Shown here: positions 37,214 through 50,225 of the stretch, piece after piece
How positions within the stretch are numbered: position 1 is the first letter of the stretch
Layout of the letters: each line of letters opens with the position of its first letter
Assembly (NCBI RefSeq): GCF_029867415.1
Contig: NC_081183.1
Location: 142,057,097 to 142,121,096, forward strand
Origin: Vicia villosa
Taxonomy: Eukaryota > Streptophyta > Magnoliopsida > Fabales > Fabaceae
DNA: 64,000 bases
Reading direction: 5' to 3'
Made by a program: the position numbers and the translations under genes
Notes under the pieces: model-generated
What the model was told of the DNA's origin: nothing
The model's input: the letters and a program-made list of their open reading frames with translations, nothing else
Database searches by the model: none

Positions 37214-37760
37214 ACTTCAAAATATATACCTACGAAATAAACATATAAAATTAGTACACAATAATAAAATAATTAAAAATAAAAAATAAAAAATAGAATA
37301 AAAATAAAAAATAAAGGAGAGACACGAACATATATACCTACCAAAAAAACATAATCAACAATGAGTAGAGTACATAAGTCAAAATTGAAAGAAAATACAA
37401 ATAGAAAAAAAATACAACAATACAATAAATTAATAAAATAGAACATAATTGAAGACTATGTTCATTTTAAGGGCATTTCTTTCCTGCTTAACATGTTTGT
37501 ACCTACCAAAACGAAAACAAAAAAAATAAAAATATATAATAAGTAGAGAATAGAATTAAATAAAAGAAGAAACTTTAAAAATATAATACACACTATTTCA
37601 TATTAGTTTTCATTATAAATACATAAATGAAATAAGATAGTGGAAAATTAGTGGGAGATAATTAGTTTTCATTAAATTAAATAATAAATAAAATAAAATA
37701 AAATGAATATAGAAAATTACTAAAACGACTTCAATTTTGGCGTCAAAAGTTTCTTAAGAG

Positions 37761-39777
37761 TAGGGGTAGAAATAGGCCTAGCCTACACAGGCTCAAGCCA
37801 GGTCAGACTTTTTTTAAGTAGAAAAGGCCTAGATTTTTTTTTTAAGTTTATTTAGTTAAAAAGGTTAGGCCATATGGCATAACAAAAGCTTTTTAGGCAT
37901 ATCAGGCCGACTTGTTTAAATAAATCAGTATAAATTTGTTATTATTATATTTTATTTTCACTTTGAAATAAAATACAAAAATAAATCTTAGTTATCTTGA
38001 AGAACTTAGTTACATTTGCAGATGACATTCTGATGTTTTGCAGGGGGGATACGATATCGGTGAAAATGATGCTTGACATGGTGCAGAGATTTTCCAGCGA
38101 TACAGGTTTATTGATCCACCCAAGCAAATGTAAAATTTTCTTCGGGAGCATTGATGATGAAACTAAAGTTCGCATGAAGGATATCACCAAGTTTAATGAA
38201 GGGTAATTTCCGGTAAAATATCTAGGAGTTCATCTCACTAGTAAAAAGCTTAATATTGTACATTATATGCCACTTATTGAGAAGATAATGGATATAATTT
38301 CTCACTAGACAACTAAACTACTGAGTTATGTCGGTCATGTTCAATTGGTAAAAAGCATTACTCTAGCTACTACTCAGTACACAATGATGTGCTTTCCCCT
38401 CCCCAGGTTTGTTTTTAATAAGATAGAAGCTATTTGTCGGTCTTTCATTTGGTCGGGATCGAATGTGGTGAAATCTAAAAGCCCAGACACTTGGAGTATT
38501 ATTTGCAAACTGAAATTCCAAGGTGGTCTGGATATTATTAATTTTGCAACTTGGAATGATGCTACCATGGTAAAATGTTTGTGGAATCTTTGTCGTAAGT
38601 CCGATAATCTATGGGTGAAATGGATACATATGTATTATATAAAAGATAACGATTTTATGTAGGTTGATGCTCTCCCTCATTGGTCCTGGGTTTTTAAAAA
38701 TATTATGGATCATAGAGAGTTTATCACTCTGCACCAACAGGATTGGAATAAAATGCAACAACAAGGTACATTTTCAATGAAATGCTTGTACAGGGTACTG
38801 ATTAATGATGATGTTGAAGTGTCTTGGAAGCACCTTATGACATCGAATCATGCAAGACCAAGAACAATTTTGAATTTATGGTTGATGTGTCATGGTCGCC
38901 TACCAACCAAAGATAGATTATACCGGTTCGGTTTTATCCAAGAGACTGTTTGTAGCTTACGTAAAGCTGCCGACGAATCTCTCGAACATCTCTTTTTTGA
39001 ATGCAATATAATGAGACACACTTGGATGCAGATTCTTTAGTGGCTAAATGTTCACCATACTCCCAGACCTTGGGTTGAGGAATTGAATTGGATTATCCAC
39101 TTCACAGGAGTAAAGGTTGGAAGTCAAGTCTACTCAAACTTGCATTTACGGAAACTTTGTATGGACTTTGGGCTCATAGAAATGAGGTTATTTTTAACCA
39201 TACGGTGCATAGAGATATAGTTGCTGATATTAAAGACAATATAGTTTATAGGGGCTGGTATACAAATTAGCTGAAAAAGCATATAGCCAAATTGCTAATT
39301 TAGAGTTTGAGCTTTGTTTTTGTTGGTGTGTTGTCTTTTTGGCGGGTTGGATCCTAGCGATCACCTTGTACTCTATTGTTTTTTTAATTAATATATTCAC
39401 CTTTTATTAAAAAAAGGTGAAAAAAGCTTATGAGCAATGTCATTAGATGTTTTCATGAGGTCTCTTAAATAAATAATACAGCAAAACTTATGTTAATAGG
39501 TAAACTTGAATAAGTAAATGCAAATAAGCATATAGTCTCATTGATATTTTAATTTGTTAGTCAATTTAAACATTAGTTGAATTACTTATTTATAAATGTT
39601 CAAATAAAATAGGCTTTTATGTAGGTTAATAGGCCAAACAAGCATTCGAAAAGGCCAAACTCAGGCCTAAAAATAAGCATATGATAGATCACTAGCCAGT
39701 CTTAGGCTTTGTAATTTTTAACAGGCCAGACTCATACTTGACAAAGGCTAAATTGGCCAAGCCTATTCTCACCTCTA
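37761..39777. mobile_element. hAT-type element with nested LINE fragment
   Basis: Ends TAGGGGTAGAAATAGGCCTA and, inverted, TAGAGGTGAGAATAGGCTTG form an imperfect TIR of the TAGGGGTG class. The element is flanked by a perfect 8-bp duplication CTTAAGAG (37753-37760, 39778-39785), the hAT length. It has repeated AGGCC motifs near both ends and no hAT transposase. A LINE fragment occupies its middle. Confidence 0.88.
37997..39420 (+). pseudogene. 5'-truncated LINE (L1-type) ORF2 fragment
   Basis: The fragment opens within the reverse transcriptase domain at TFADDILMFCRGD, which holds the catalytic FADD box. It continues through thumb-like sequence (GLLIHPSKCKIFFG, KYLGVHLTSKKL, FIWSG) into a C-terminal zf-RVT region with HGRLPTKDRLYRFGF, the SLEHLFFECN Cys box and LYGLWAHRNEVIFN. 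Several in-frame stops break it, and the 3' end has an A-rich tail near 39409. LINE ORF2 copies RNA by target-primed reverse transcription. This copy lacks the endonuclease and most of the RT fingers/palm and is dead. It sits inside the hAT element and is younger than it. Confidence 0.85.
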
Positions 39778-39809
39778 CTTAAGAGACTTAACAACTTTAA
39801 TTAATAAAA

Positions 39810-40545
39810 TACCGCCTAAAATATTCTTTGTAATCGTAACCAAGGTGGATTTAGTAATCGTTATATTCATTCATTTAACTTTCATTTTTTTTAGGTGAAT
39901 GAAATTTGTGGTGTAAGATTGGTAGGAATAAGTTGCGGTATAATGATTCATCTTGTAAATATAGGTTGGCGGAGGGAGAAGTGGATAGAGAATCTAGTAG
40001 AGATTTTATTTAATGGAAGGATATTCATTGATTAGAGATTCCACTAGTTGTTATCTAAGAGTATCGACATCCAAAGAATCCATTTGAGTTTTTTAAATGG
40101 ATCCCACTAAATATTTTAAATTATTTTACAGTTTCCAAGTATTTAAACAACCCTCCTACATTTTTTAAATATCGGTACAATTTATAAAAAGTTTAAAATG
40201 AGTCTCATTAAACCCTACAATATACCTCAAATTTAATATTACATACATATATCTGTCCCAATTCATGTTTAAGAGCATTATTGGGTAGAAGGACGTTTGC
40301 AAACTAAAGCACGTCATTATAAGTAGATTATCCATAGTTTTCTCACAATATGACTTTGCAGTATGTGTATGAACGGTGACATGGCACCGATGTTTGTGCT
40401 CTAATGTTTTCTTTGTAGACTAGTGAGAACAATTCTTGCAATTGGAACTCGTCTTTCAATAATGAGTATTCAATCAAAGAATGAATTTTTTTAAGGAGAC
40501 TTGCCAATATTTCATGATGTAACTTTAAACAAATTGAGTCCCTTA
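39810..40545. repeat. unit 2 body, left part
   Basis: Aligns with 12898-12969 and 16708-17015 of unit 1. It includes the empty site for the LTR element at 12970-16707 (GAAATTTGTGGTGTAAG, 39901-39917). About 300 bp (40070-40400) are extra relative to unit 1. No gene. Confidence 0.7.
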
Positions 40546-41362
<817 letters not shown>

Positions 41363-41365
41363 TTA

Positions 41366-42590
41366 AAGTATTTGTGTTTGCATGGAGATTGTTGAATATC
41401 CAATTATCGTCCACACCAAACAATTTGTTGAATCACATTATTGTTTTATCAAATGAGAATTTGTGTACAAATGGGGGCGGCTGGAGGAAGCTCCACATTA
41501 TTTATTGTATCAATTCTCATATTTTAGTAGGGGATAACAATTTATATTAGATTGGCTTAGGTTTCAAAGCATCGTGTCTAATGCAACTGTTGATCACACA
41601 CTTTCATGACTTAAAAATAAACAATTCCATCATTTTTTTGGCAAAAGGTTTTTATTTTTGATCCTATGCTGAAAATCGCTAGTTTATTCTTCTAAGTATG
41701 ACTCAAATACAATAAATAGAAGTCTTGCTTATATGTTAATCAATGGCCATTGCATCCTTTTAATTGTTTGGATATTTAGTAGGTACTTACTTCTTCGTTG
41801 ATTAACGTATTTTCGAATTAGATAATTTATTATAGTTTGTTATTCTGTAACTTTTACTAGGATTTTGTTTTTCTTGAATCAATGTTACTCCTTTTATTTA
41901 TTTTTTGTCTACAAACACTTCTTGTCAACGAGAGAGCTTTATACTTTATGATGGCGGCATGTGCCTCCACTAAGATTTAACAAAAACTAGTTAGAATTCA
42001 TACTTCAATTGGTTAATATTCATATAATTATAAAATATAAACTAATAATATGCATCAACTTTTAAGCATTGATCCATACTTATAATAAACCGTACATCGA
42101 TTTACTAACTTATATTATATATAACAGTAGCAAGAGAAAGATTTAAAAGATAAACATTAAAATAAACAGTCTACAGTTGGTTTCTCATAGATACGTTTAC
42201 ATCTACCCGTAAATCTATGCATGCAAGGACCTTCATTACGATGAATAATCTACAACTGTTAAATTGAGAAATAGCAAAAGAAAGATTTAAAAGGTGGACA
42301 TTCAAATGAATAGTCTACGGCAAGTATCTCATAGATACGTTTACATCTAGCCTTGAATCTATTTCATGCATTCAATTTGTTAACATTCATTACATTATAT
42401 GATCATTTATCAAATTTGAATTTCCAATTTATAAAAATAATTGTAACTTATTCCCGTTTATAAAAATAATTGTTCTAATAGGTAGCCTTTTTCCCGTTTA
42501 TAAGCGCCTCAAACCCGTGTGCCATTTATAAAAAATATTTAAAACTTATTTCAGTTTATAAAAATTATTGTATCAATAATTTTTATAATA
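41366..42590. repeat. unit 2 body, middle, with a 145-bp tandem duplication
   Basis: Up to about 41967 it aligns with unit 1 and shows the empty sites for the MULE (41597-41605) and the TRIM (near 41690). From 41970 it is unit-2-specific AT-rich sequence. A GAAAGATTTAAAAG... block of about 145 bp is present twice (from 42135 and 42280). No gene. Confidence 0.7.
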
Positions 42591-43260
42591 TGAGTTATGT
42601 GGATACTTCATGATTTAAATGGTTATAATATGAACAACGCATATCATTTATTGACAAAGAGTTTGGATGATCATTTGGTTCGTTACCATCAACTTTGGTG
42701 GATGAAAGCGGTGCCTTTGAAGGTTAATCTCTTTGTTTTGCGGTTATTTCGTAATAGACTTCCGATGAAAGACAATTTGATGCGAAGACATATTATTAAT
42801 GCAGTGGAGCAAAGGTGTCCATCTTTATGTGGCTTAAACGAGTCTTAGGATCATATGTTTTTCCGGTGTGAATTTTAAAGTAATATTTGGTTGTTTTTGT
42901 CTGGGTGGATGGGGATTGAGCCGGGTTTTCAAGGAAATTGTAAGGATCATTATGACCAATTTGTGTCGTTGGGTGGTTGGAGAAAATAATGCATCCAGGT
43001 ATTATATATTATTTGGGTAGCAACTGTTTGGTTCATTTGGAAAACGAGGAACCAACACGTTTTTAAAAATAAGAGTCTTTCTTTGATGACTATGTATGAG
43101 AAGGATAAAATTCATGCCTTCTTTTAAAGTTCAGTATCAGATTTGGAGGATTAATTCGCTTCAGTGCATACTAGGCACTGGTGGCTAGGTTGAGTTTCGG
43201 TTGTCCTTATGTGAAGTGTGTGATTGTATTTTTGGGTAGCTCTTCTCTTCTAGTACATAG
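42590..43260 (+). pseudogene. LINE ORF2 C-terminal fragment (zf-RVT region)
   Basis: Encodes HQLWWMKAVPLKVNLFVLRL, RNRLPMKDNLMRR, a broken Cys box near CPSLCG and HMFFRCEF, then TVWFIWKTRNQHVFKNK, with stops between. These are the zinc-binding and terminal parts of plant L1 ORF2. It is a different subfamily copy from the LINE at 37997-39420. The last 180 bp are shared with unit 1 (22018-22240), so a longer fragment was present before duplication or was trimmed in unit 1. Confidence 0.75.
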
Positions 43261-43269
43261 TGTACTTGA

Positions 43270-45060
43270 ATGGTTATATTGTGGTTAAAATATTTTAGAT
43301 TTTTCAAAAAAAAAAATTAATTTATCTCTTTTAACATATGAATAATATGAAATATAAAATCAATTTTAAATTAAAAATTAATTTTTAATATAAATAATCA
43401 TACTAAATTTGTTTCTTATCATTCTCATAAATTAAATAGGACTATAAATTAAATATGACTATTGGAGTCACCCATTTCTTTTTTAACTACTTTAGAGTCA
43501 CACACATTTTCTTTAACTACTTCAGAGTCACATATTTCAATCACAAATAATATAGTTGATATATCATGCAAACATACATGTTATATATCTCTCATAACTC
43601 ATATATTAAATATTGCTCTTAGAATCATATATGTCACGTGACAATGGATATTATGGTATATATGTTATAAGTATAACATAATTGTAAATTTTAGCCACTA
43701 TTATGTATCCATTATCTATAATAACTAGAGAAATATATGAAGTTTCACACCCATTATTTATCGATATTATTATATTAAATATTGTAAAGTTTGAATTGAA
43801 ATAGAAAATATGTTAAATTAATTCAATATAAAGTTAATATGATACAAAATAAAATTAAATACATAAATGATAGAAGATATTGTATAAATATACAAAATAT
43901 TTAAAAAAAATTGAAAAGTAAAAATATTATACTTAGTGTATTTTTATTAGTTTTATTTATCATTGGTGTATTGTATTTATTCTTATTTTTACCAGTATAA
44001 TATTAAAAAAGTTAATTTAACTAATTCTTCATCACAAATATTTTTTTATAAGATTTTAATTATAAACTATAGTTAGTATATTATATCTATTTTCAGCTTT
44101 ATTTAAAAATATAAAATTAACTCATTAGTCTGTTATAAAACTTGTACCCTATTTATAAATTATATATTTTGACTATATATTTAGTGATTGATTTAAAGAA
44201 AAACAACTAAAAATAATGAGTGGTATAAAAATTATAATTAATGTATTATAAGTATTATCTTTTGTATTGTCATGCATATCTCGTCAAGAAATTAATAATG
44301 CAAAATAACACATAATAAAAGATTAATAATGGAAAATAACATATAATATAAAATGTAATAATTATTGATTGGATAACATAATGTGGCGAAGTACTGCATG
44401 AATTATTAAAAAAAAAACTATAGTAAACTTTTCATTGTTATTACTAACATAACTAACCTCATAACCATTACCACGAAGGAGGCTATCAGGACTGATCTTA
44501 GGTTTGGACAAACAGGTCTACAATCTAAAAAAAATTAATAATACAAAAATACCATAATATGTATTTGTTACCGAAATTTTTCACAACTTTTAACTATTAA
44601 CCCAATTGCTTAGACAATGTTTTGGAAAATAATTTAACACTTTATTTTCATTGATTCACGTGCAATTGACCTGAGAATAATTATTGTGATAAATAATATT
44701 TTCAAATTTTAATTATAAAATAATTTATATATAATCAATTTATTAAATTTTAATTATAAAATAATTTATATATAATCAATAAAAATGTATAATGAGATTA
44801 ATTAATTGTATAGGACAATTAGCATTTTTCTATGAATTCTTGATATAATTATTGTGATAAATAAAATTTCTCAAATTTTAATTATGAAATAATTTATATA
44901 TATTCAATTAAAATTTATATGAGATTTTAAATCAAACTTTATTCTTGATAGTTATTTATTCTAACCCTTATAATTTTAACTTAATTTATGTGAGTATAAT
45001 TTTTCAAGACTATTTATATGTTATAATTAAATATTTAAAAGTCACTTAGGATGCGAGTAA
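43270..45060. repeat. AT-rich unit 2 body, paralogous to 22241-24100
   Basis: Near-continuous alignment to unit 1 with point changes and short indels. Nothing coding was found. Confidence 0.75.
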
Positions 45061-46405
45061 AAAGTCAATTTTTGTACCACATTAAAAGTGCTTTACGAGC
45101 TATTTGGGCTTGTCTTTCCTTTTCGGTATCAGCCATTTGACAACTAAAGGAACACTTGAACCCTATGCATAAAAAAATAATATCAAATAATAGTTATATC
45201 TGTTATGTTAGTTATTACAGTCAACTTCTCCATCATATCAGCCTGAGAAACTCTATGGCTATGAAAAATTTCAAAGTGATAATTGTAATTACTTAACAAT
45301 GAAATGAGGAAAAAGCTATGGATATTTAAACAAAAGTTGTATATTGTCTGTCATTCATTCTACCATGCGTTTCATATCGGAGGATAGAATTGAGTCTAAG
45401 TTCCTTTTATAACTTCCATGCACACAAACTGCATATTGGGAAAAAATCAACATATAAAAATAATTAAATAGCAATATATATTATTAAATTCATCATGAAA
45501 AAAATCTATACATTATAAAAACACAAATTCAATAATACGCACCTGGAAATTCTTCGGCTTAAACGATTGGTTTCAATAAGCTTTCAGTTTTGACAGCCTA
45601 CATATCAAAAGTTAATGACTATATTTTAATGGCAGATGAAGAATATTGATGAATTCACTGTCAAATGCTCAATAACCTAACATTAATGCAATAGCTAGCC
45701 ATTCTAAATAGTGGGTTTTAAAGATATCTACCACGTGAAAATGACATATACACAAAAACATTATCATTGTGACCAGCAATTCACAGAGAACAGAAACAAT
45801 TCAACAAACAATACTAGCATTCACAATCAAATTGTTTCATACATTTAATTAAACAGCTAACATTCACCATCAAATGTTTTCAGACAAGTTCAATCATGGC
45901 TGCAACCATTTTTACACCATATTCACACCAAAAAACTGGATCTGAAAAAATACAACTAAGTAAGCAAAATTTTCACACCAAAAAGATGAAGAGAACCTAA
46001 AAAAATTAACATCAAAACGAATCTATCGATGAAAACAAAAAAAAAGCCAATGAATCGCAACTTATTTCTCCGGAACACTACAAACACATACAAACAACAT
46101 TCAGTGAAGCAAATATCGGCAAAAAACAAAGCATGTCACTAGGTTTTTCGAATCAAGACAAATATATATTAATATTAAATACCTGAAAAACCTTATGCAA
46201 GAAAGAGGCGGTGGAAATCGAAACTGAAAAAACCAAAATATTGTCATTGTTTTTCTTCAACAAAATATCGCAAAAGTAATTGAAATGTGTTGTTTCTCTA
46301 TAATTTGAATTGGCATTATGTTTGGTAAAACTAATATAGTAGCAATTAGTTAGATAGGTTTTGTAACTTGTAAGAGAAAGCAGGTGGAAGTTCTATTTGA
46401 CAAAG
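45060..46405 (-). pseudogene. exon-like fragments of an unidentified gene (unit 2)
   Basis: This is the counterpart of 24100-24948. On the minus strand, splice-bounded segments recur at 46215-46180 (after TTTTTTCAG, donor CAG/GTATTT), 45597-45546 (after TATGTAG, donor CAG/GTGCGT), about 45431-45375 (CVHGSYKRNLDSILSSDMKR) and about 45262-45210 (SQADMMEKLTVITNIT). A fragment of about 505 bp (45689-46193) is missing from unit 1, bounded by a short TGCAA direct repeat, which suggests a deletion there. The last segment (near 45150) has lost the open frame kept in unit 1. The protein is not recognised. Confidence 0.35.
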
Positions 46406-46410
46406 AAACA

Positions 46411-47414
46411 TGTTGAGTTAATTTGTTTCAACATCTAGACAACATGTCAAAGAAGATGTCCTATGCAAGCCATTCGACATCGCGCCTGAATCAGAACTGC
46501 TGTTGATTGAATATGACTCAGAAATTAATAGAATGCAGAATATACTTAACCGATATTATGCTATCCTATGTGGCACAAGAAAGATATGGAAGAATTAAGT
46601 CAAAATAAGTTTGAATGAAGACTTTCTAATTTTGGAGATTAATTAGGAAGATTTGATTGAAGACCTATTTTATAGGAGAATCTTATGGAGATTTGTAACA
46701 GCATATTTGCTGTGATTAGAAGCCCAAAACCAGTTGGGTACTAGGTTATAAATAGAAGCATTGTAACCTCGAAAATCAAGCGAACCAACATGTAAAATTA
46801 TAAGGGTTGCGTTTGTGGATGAACCACCCTGTTTTGTGGGGTGGTCATCATGCTCTAACTTAGAAGCCTTTAGGTAATGAGTTGAGTATTGTTCGTGGAG
46901 GAAGCTTTTAAGCCACTCCAAGTATGTGTTCTTTGTCTAGAGTCAAGGCTGAGTATGGAGGGAAGTGCGACTTCCTGCCCGACATAGGAGTGTATCTCCT
47001 CATAATGTAAGTGTGTCTTCTATTCTGTGGATAAAGGATTGTGGAAGTTAAGCCGTTGCTACAGCTCCTGGGACTGGAGAACTGTACAACATCACTGCGG
47101 TGTTAGAAAGTGGGATGGGGATATTCCATATCTAGAGAGGATCTAGGTAGAAGGGTCATTGGGTAGGGATTAAGTGAAGGGTTGTTAATGGGGGAGTTTA
47201 ACTCTGAATTAATATTGCTTATAATGGACTTCATTCCTGGCTTGGTATGCCCTCAGAGTAGGTGTGTTTGTCACCGAACTGGGTCAATAATTTCGTGTGT
47301 TTTTATGCTTTTCAGTACCTGCTTTACAGGTTTGTTTTTCTTGTACATGTTGCTGTCAGATCAAATGTCTCGACATCTTATAGGACATCTGAGTTATGTC
47401 ATACCAGAATTTCA
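46411..47414 (+). mobile_element. SIRE/Maximus-like solo LTR (unit 2)
   Basis: TGTTGAGTTAATTTGTTTCA ... CATACCAGAATTTCA, 1,004 bp, flanked by AAACA/AAACG (one mismatch in a 5-bp duplication). It contains the TATAAATA promoter (46747-46754). No PBS or interior adjoins it, hence solo. It shares its left flank with the truncated copy at 24949. Confidence 0.85.
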
Positions 47415-47830
47415 AAACGAAATAGTAAGAGAAAAGAAGAATGCATACCTAAGATTGTTTACAATGTTTGGATGCTTGTGAGAGTGAGAAGAACTTGTGA
47501 TTTCTGTTTTGAAGATTGGGAGGAGAAAATGACGGCGGCAGAGGTGGGGTTTGAAGGAAAAGAGAGAGAAGAAAAGAGGTAGGGTTTGTTTCTCTTTCGG
47601 TTGTAGTAGTGTGTTGAGGAGAGAGAAGGGCAAAAAGAAATGAGAGGAAGCGCCCCAATATACTTTTGAATTGAAGAAGAATTGAGGCTTCCAAGTATCA
47701 AATGGTGATTGTAAATTGAAGGGTTATTTAACTAATTACCAAATTTTCCATATGATAGTGTAATTGAATTTGAAGGAAATGACATTTTGGAATGTTTGGC
47801 CAATTGTTGAGTTAAGGCTTTATGGTAGAT
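47415..47830 (-). other. leader exon-like segment with splice donor (unit 2)
   Basis: On the minus strand about 250 nt of CT-rich leader-like sequence without an ATG run to AATCTTAG/GTATGC (donor at 47449-47448). The paralogue at 31955-32310 has the same sequence with few changes. It could be a non-coding first exon of the gene whose later fragments lie to the left, with the SIRE LTR inside its first intron. Confidence 0.4.
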
Positions 47831-48098
47831 TAGTTTAGATAGAATTACTCAAGCTTAGTTTGTTGTATCGTTGAGTTTGATCAAATATCCAACATCCTAA
47901 TTGTTTATCTCAATCAATTATCATATAATATGTTTTAGATTGCTTACTATTTTTCAAATTTTGAGTTTTGCATTTGATTAAGTGGTTTTCGATTTGTATT
48001 CGTCCATTAACACATTATTAACAAAATCATTTTAAAAAACCTTTTTTACCTTGCAAAACCACCCATCTATTTAACCTCATTCTAGATTATATATGTCA
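47831..48098. repeat. module X3, start of tandem unit 3
   Basis: A third copy of the X module. It runs uninterrupted into the Helitron end (CTAGACGTTCACCCGCAC) at 48099, so it supplies the empty site for the solo LTR inserted in X2. Confidence 0.88.
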
Positions 48099-48175
48099 CT
48101 AGACGTTCACCCGCACGATGTGCGGAAAATTTTATCTAACTAATAATAAATATTATAATAATAAGTGTAGCGGGG
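48099..48175 (-). mobile_element. Helitron, 3' end piece (unit 3)
   Basis: Identical in layout to 36567-36645: CTAG, hairpin CCGCACATCGTGCGG, AT-rich sequence. Interrupted at ATAAG by the solo LTR, and continues at 62989. Confidence 0.88.
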
Positions 48176-50032
48176 AAAATCTGACATCGAAGCCATGGGA
48201 TTGACTCGAATCAATATTCCGTTTTGAAATCGCCACCGCGCTTTATTTTTTCAAAGGAAAAGAGAAAAGAACGTAAAACCCAAAGTTTTGTTTTTAAAAC
48301 AAGAAAGAGAACTCAGGTTCGGGTGTTGATTATATGAGGGGAAGGTTTAAAGCACCCCTCATATCCGTGGTACTCCACGGGAACCTTTTTGAAAATCTGT
48401 GTCGTGTGTCTGCTAAAAAAGAGTTTGTTTTATTTTTAAAATAAGCTCGGCAAAGCGTTAAGCTTTGGGCCTACATACCTCCTTGGTGCAATGGAGAAGT
48501 CAGAGCTAATGTAGTTCCGCTTTTGGGAAAAAACATTTTAAAACGAATAAACACTTTGTTGTCGTTAGAGAGAAATACTCAGCCATTGATCTTGAGCATG
48601 AGAACAAACAAGTTCTTTGCATCGCAAATGAAAGAAGGGCTCCAACTCGGATAAAATCAACGAGTATGCCACTAGCTCTCTCACGCGGAAAAGATCTCGT
48701 TATTATCAATCAATTTCAAAACCGTGGGGTATAACCACTCGTTTCGACAATTAACGGTGTCTAAACTTTTGAAGAAAAACCACTAAGGGCGAAAGATATT
48801 TTTAAGAAAAAGATTTTGAAAAGATTGCAAACATAAGAATATTTTGGCAAAAGGGAGAAGATTTTGAAAATTTAAGAAGTAGGAGGAGATGAAGAGGCTA
48901 ACCTAGTGCATAAAATAAAAGCTAAGGAAAGAAACGGTCTAACCAAATAAGAAGCCAACACTTGACATTAAGAGCCAAGGTAGTTTTCCCATCCTTTGGA
49001 TTTATCAATACCAACACATTAACACTTGGGGATCCAGATGAACTTATTGTCTTAGCACCATTTTTCATTAAGCACATTAAGATTCTGACGAAAATCGGGC
49101 AGAGTAACGGCTGTTTTCGGGTAAAATCCTTATATCAATGCCTTGGAATTAACCATCAAGGGCTTTCAAGGAAATACCTGCACACATAAACATACAACAG
49201 AACAATGCCAGACAGACAGAACAATCACAGGATAGTAATAGAATGAGTCCAGAGGTACTAGGTCCATAAGTCCGAATCTCCAAAGTGCTAGGGATAGTAA
49301 CCGATAGTCCAAAGAGAGCCTTATGTATTTTTTAGATTTTCGGTTGTTTATTAGTGTTTTAGCAAAAAAAGTAAAGTATGGTCCAAGTGGACAAAAGAAA
49401 AAAATAACAGAAGCATAAACATATGTCCAAGTGGACAAAGAGAAAATGACGGAAAGTAAATATGATGAAATGATAAAGTAAAGCGATAAAGCGAGAAATA
49501 TAAAGAGCGGTAATATAAAGAGCGGTATAGTAAAGGTGCGGAAATTAAAGTTAGTTGTTAAGTGTTAAAGATAACCATCTTGAAACTTGTCAAGTATGTT
49601 ATCAAAGTTAGTAGGAAGATCTATGGTGAGTGAATGATGTACTCGGATTTAAATTCAATGGGGTTTATCAGAAGCTTGATAGAATCATAGCGACTACACG
49701 ATAAAAACCTCCACAAGTCTTAAATCAACCGCATACAATTCTCTTCCATGTTTGATCTTTTTTTATTCGGGACACGAAATATTGCGCTATGTTAAGCAGA
49801 TCGCCAAGTGATTTATGTAGAAATCACCCTACAACGAGGCCAGTCAAAACTTTATGTGCTAATGCATGCGAGAAGAACGATATGTAGATCGCCTTCCGAA
49901 AGCAATACCGCACGAAAAGAAAATAGGTAACGATCTAGTCTTTACTAAGAATCCATAAGAATTCTCAAAGTATTAAGACTTTCATCGATCAAAAGAAAAA
50001 AAGGAGAAGGAGAAGATAAAATGCATAAAGAT

Positions 50033-50225
50033 AATCAACTCACACTATCATTAATATCATTCATCTAATATTATGGATTTGGTTCTTTCAAACCTATCAA
50101 CATCCTAGATCCAATGATATTAATGAAATGGAGGAAGAAGAATAAAATTCACAAAAGGTAATCAACTCACACTATCATTAATATCATTCATCTAATATTA
50201 TGGATTAGGTCATTTCAAACCTATC
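50033..50225. repeat. 130-bp tandem duplication in the solo LTR, target of the nested element
   Basis: An ATCAACTCACACTATCATTA block and the following sequence occur twice, about 129 bp apart. The second copy is split by the Ogre-like insertion and resumes at 61577 with CTATCAACATCCTAG. Confidence 0.8.
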
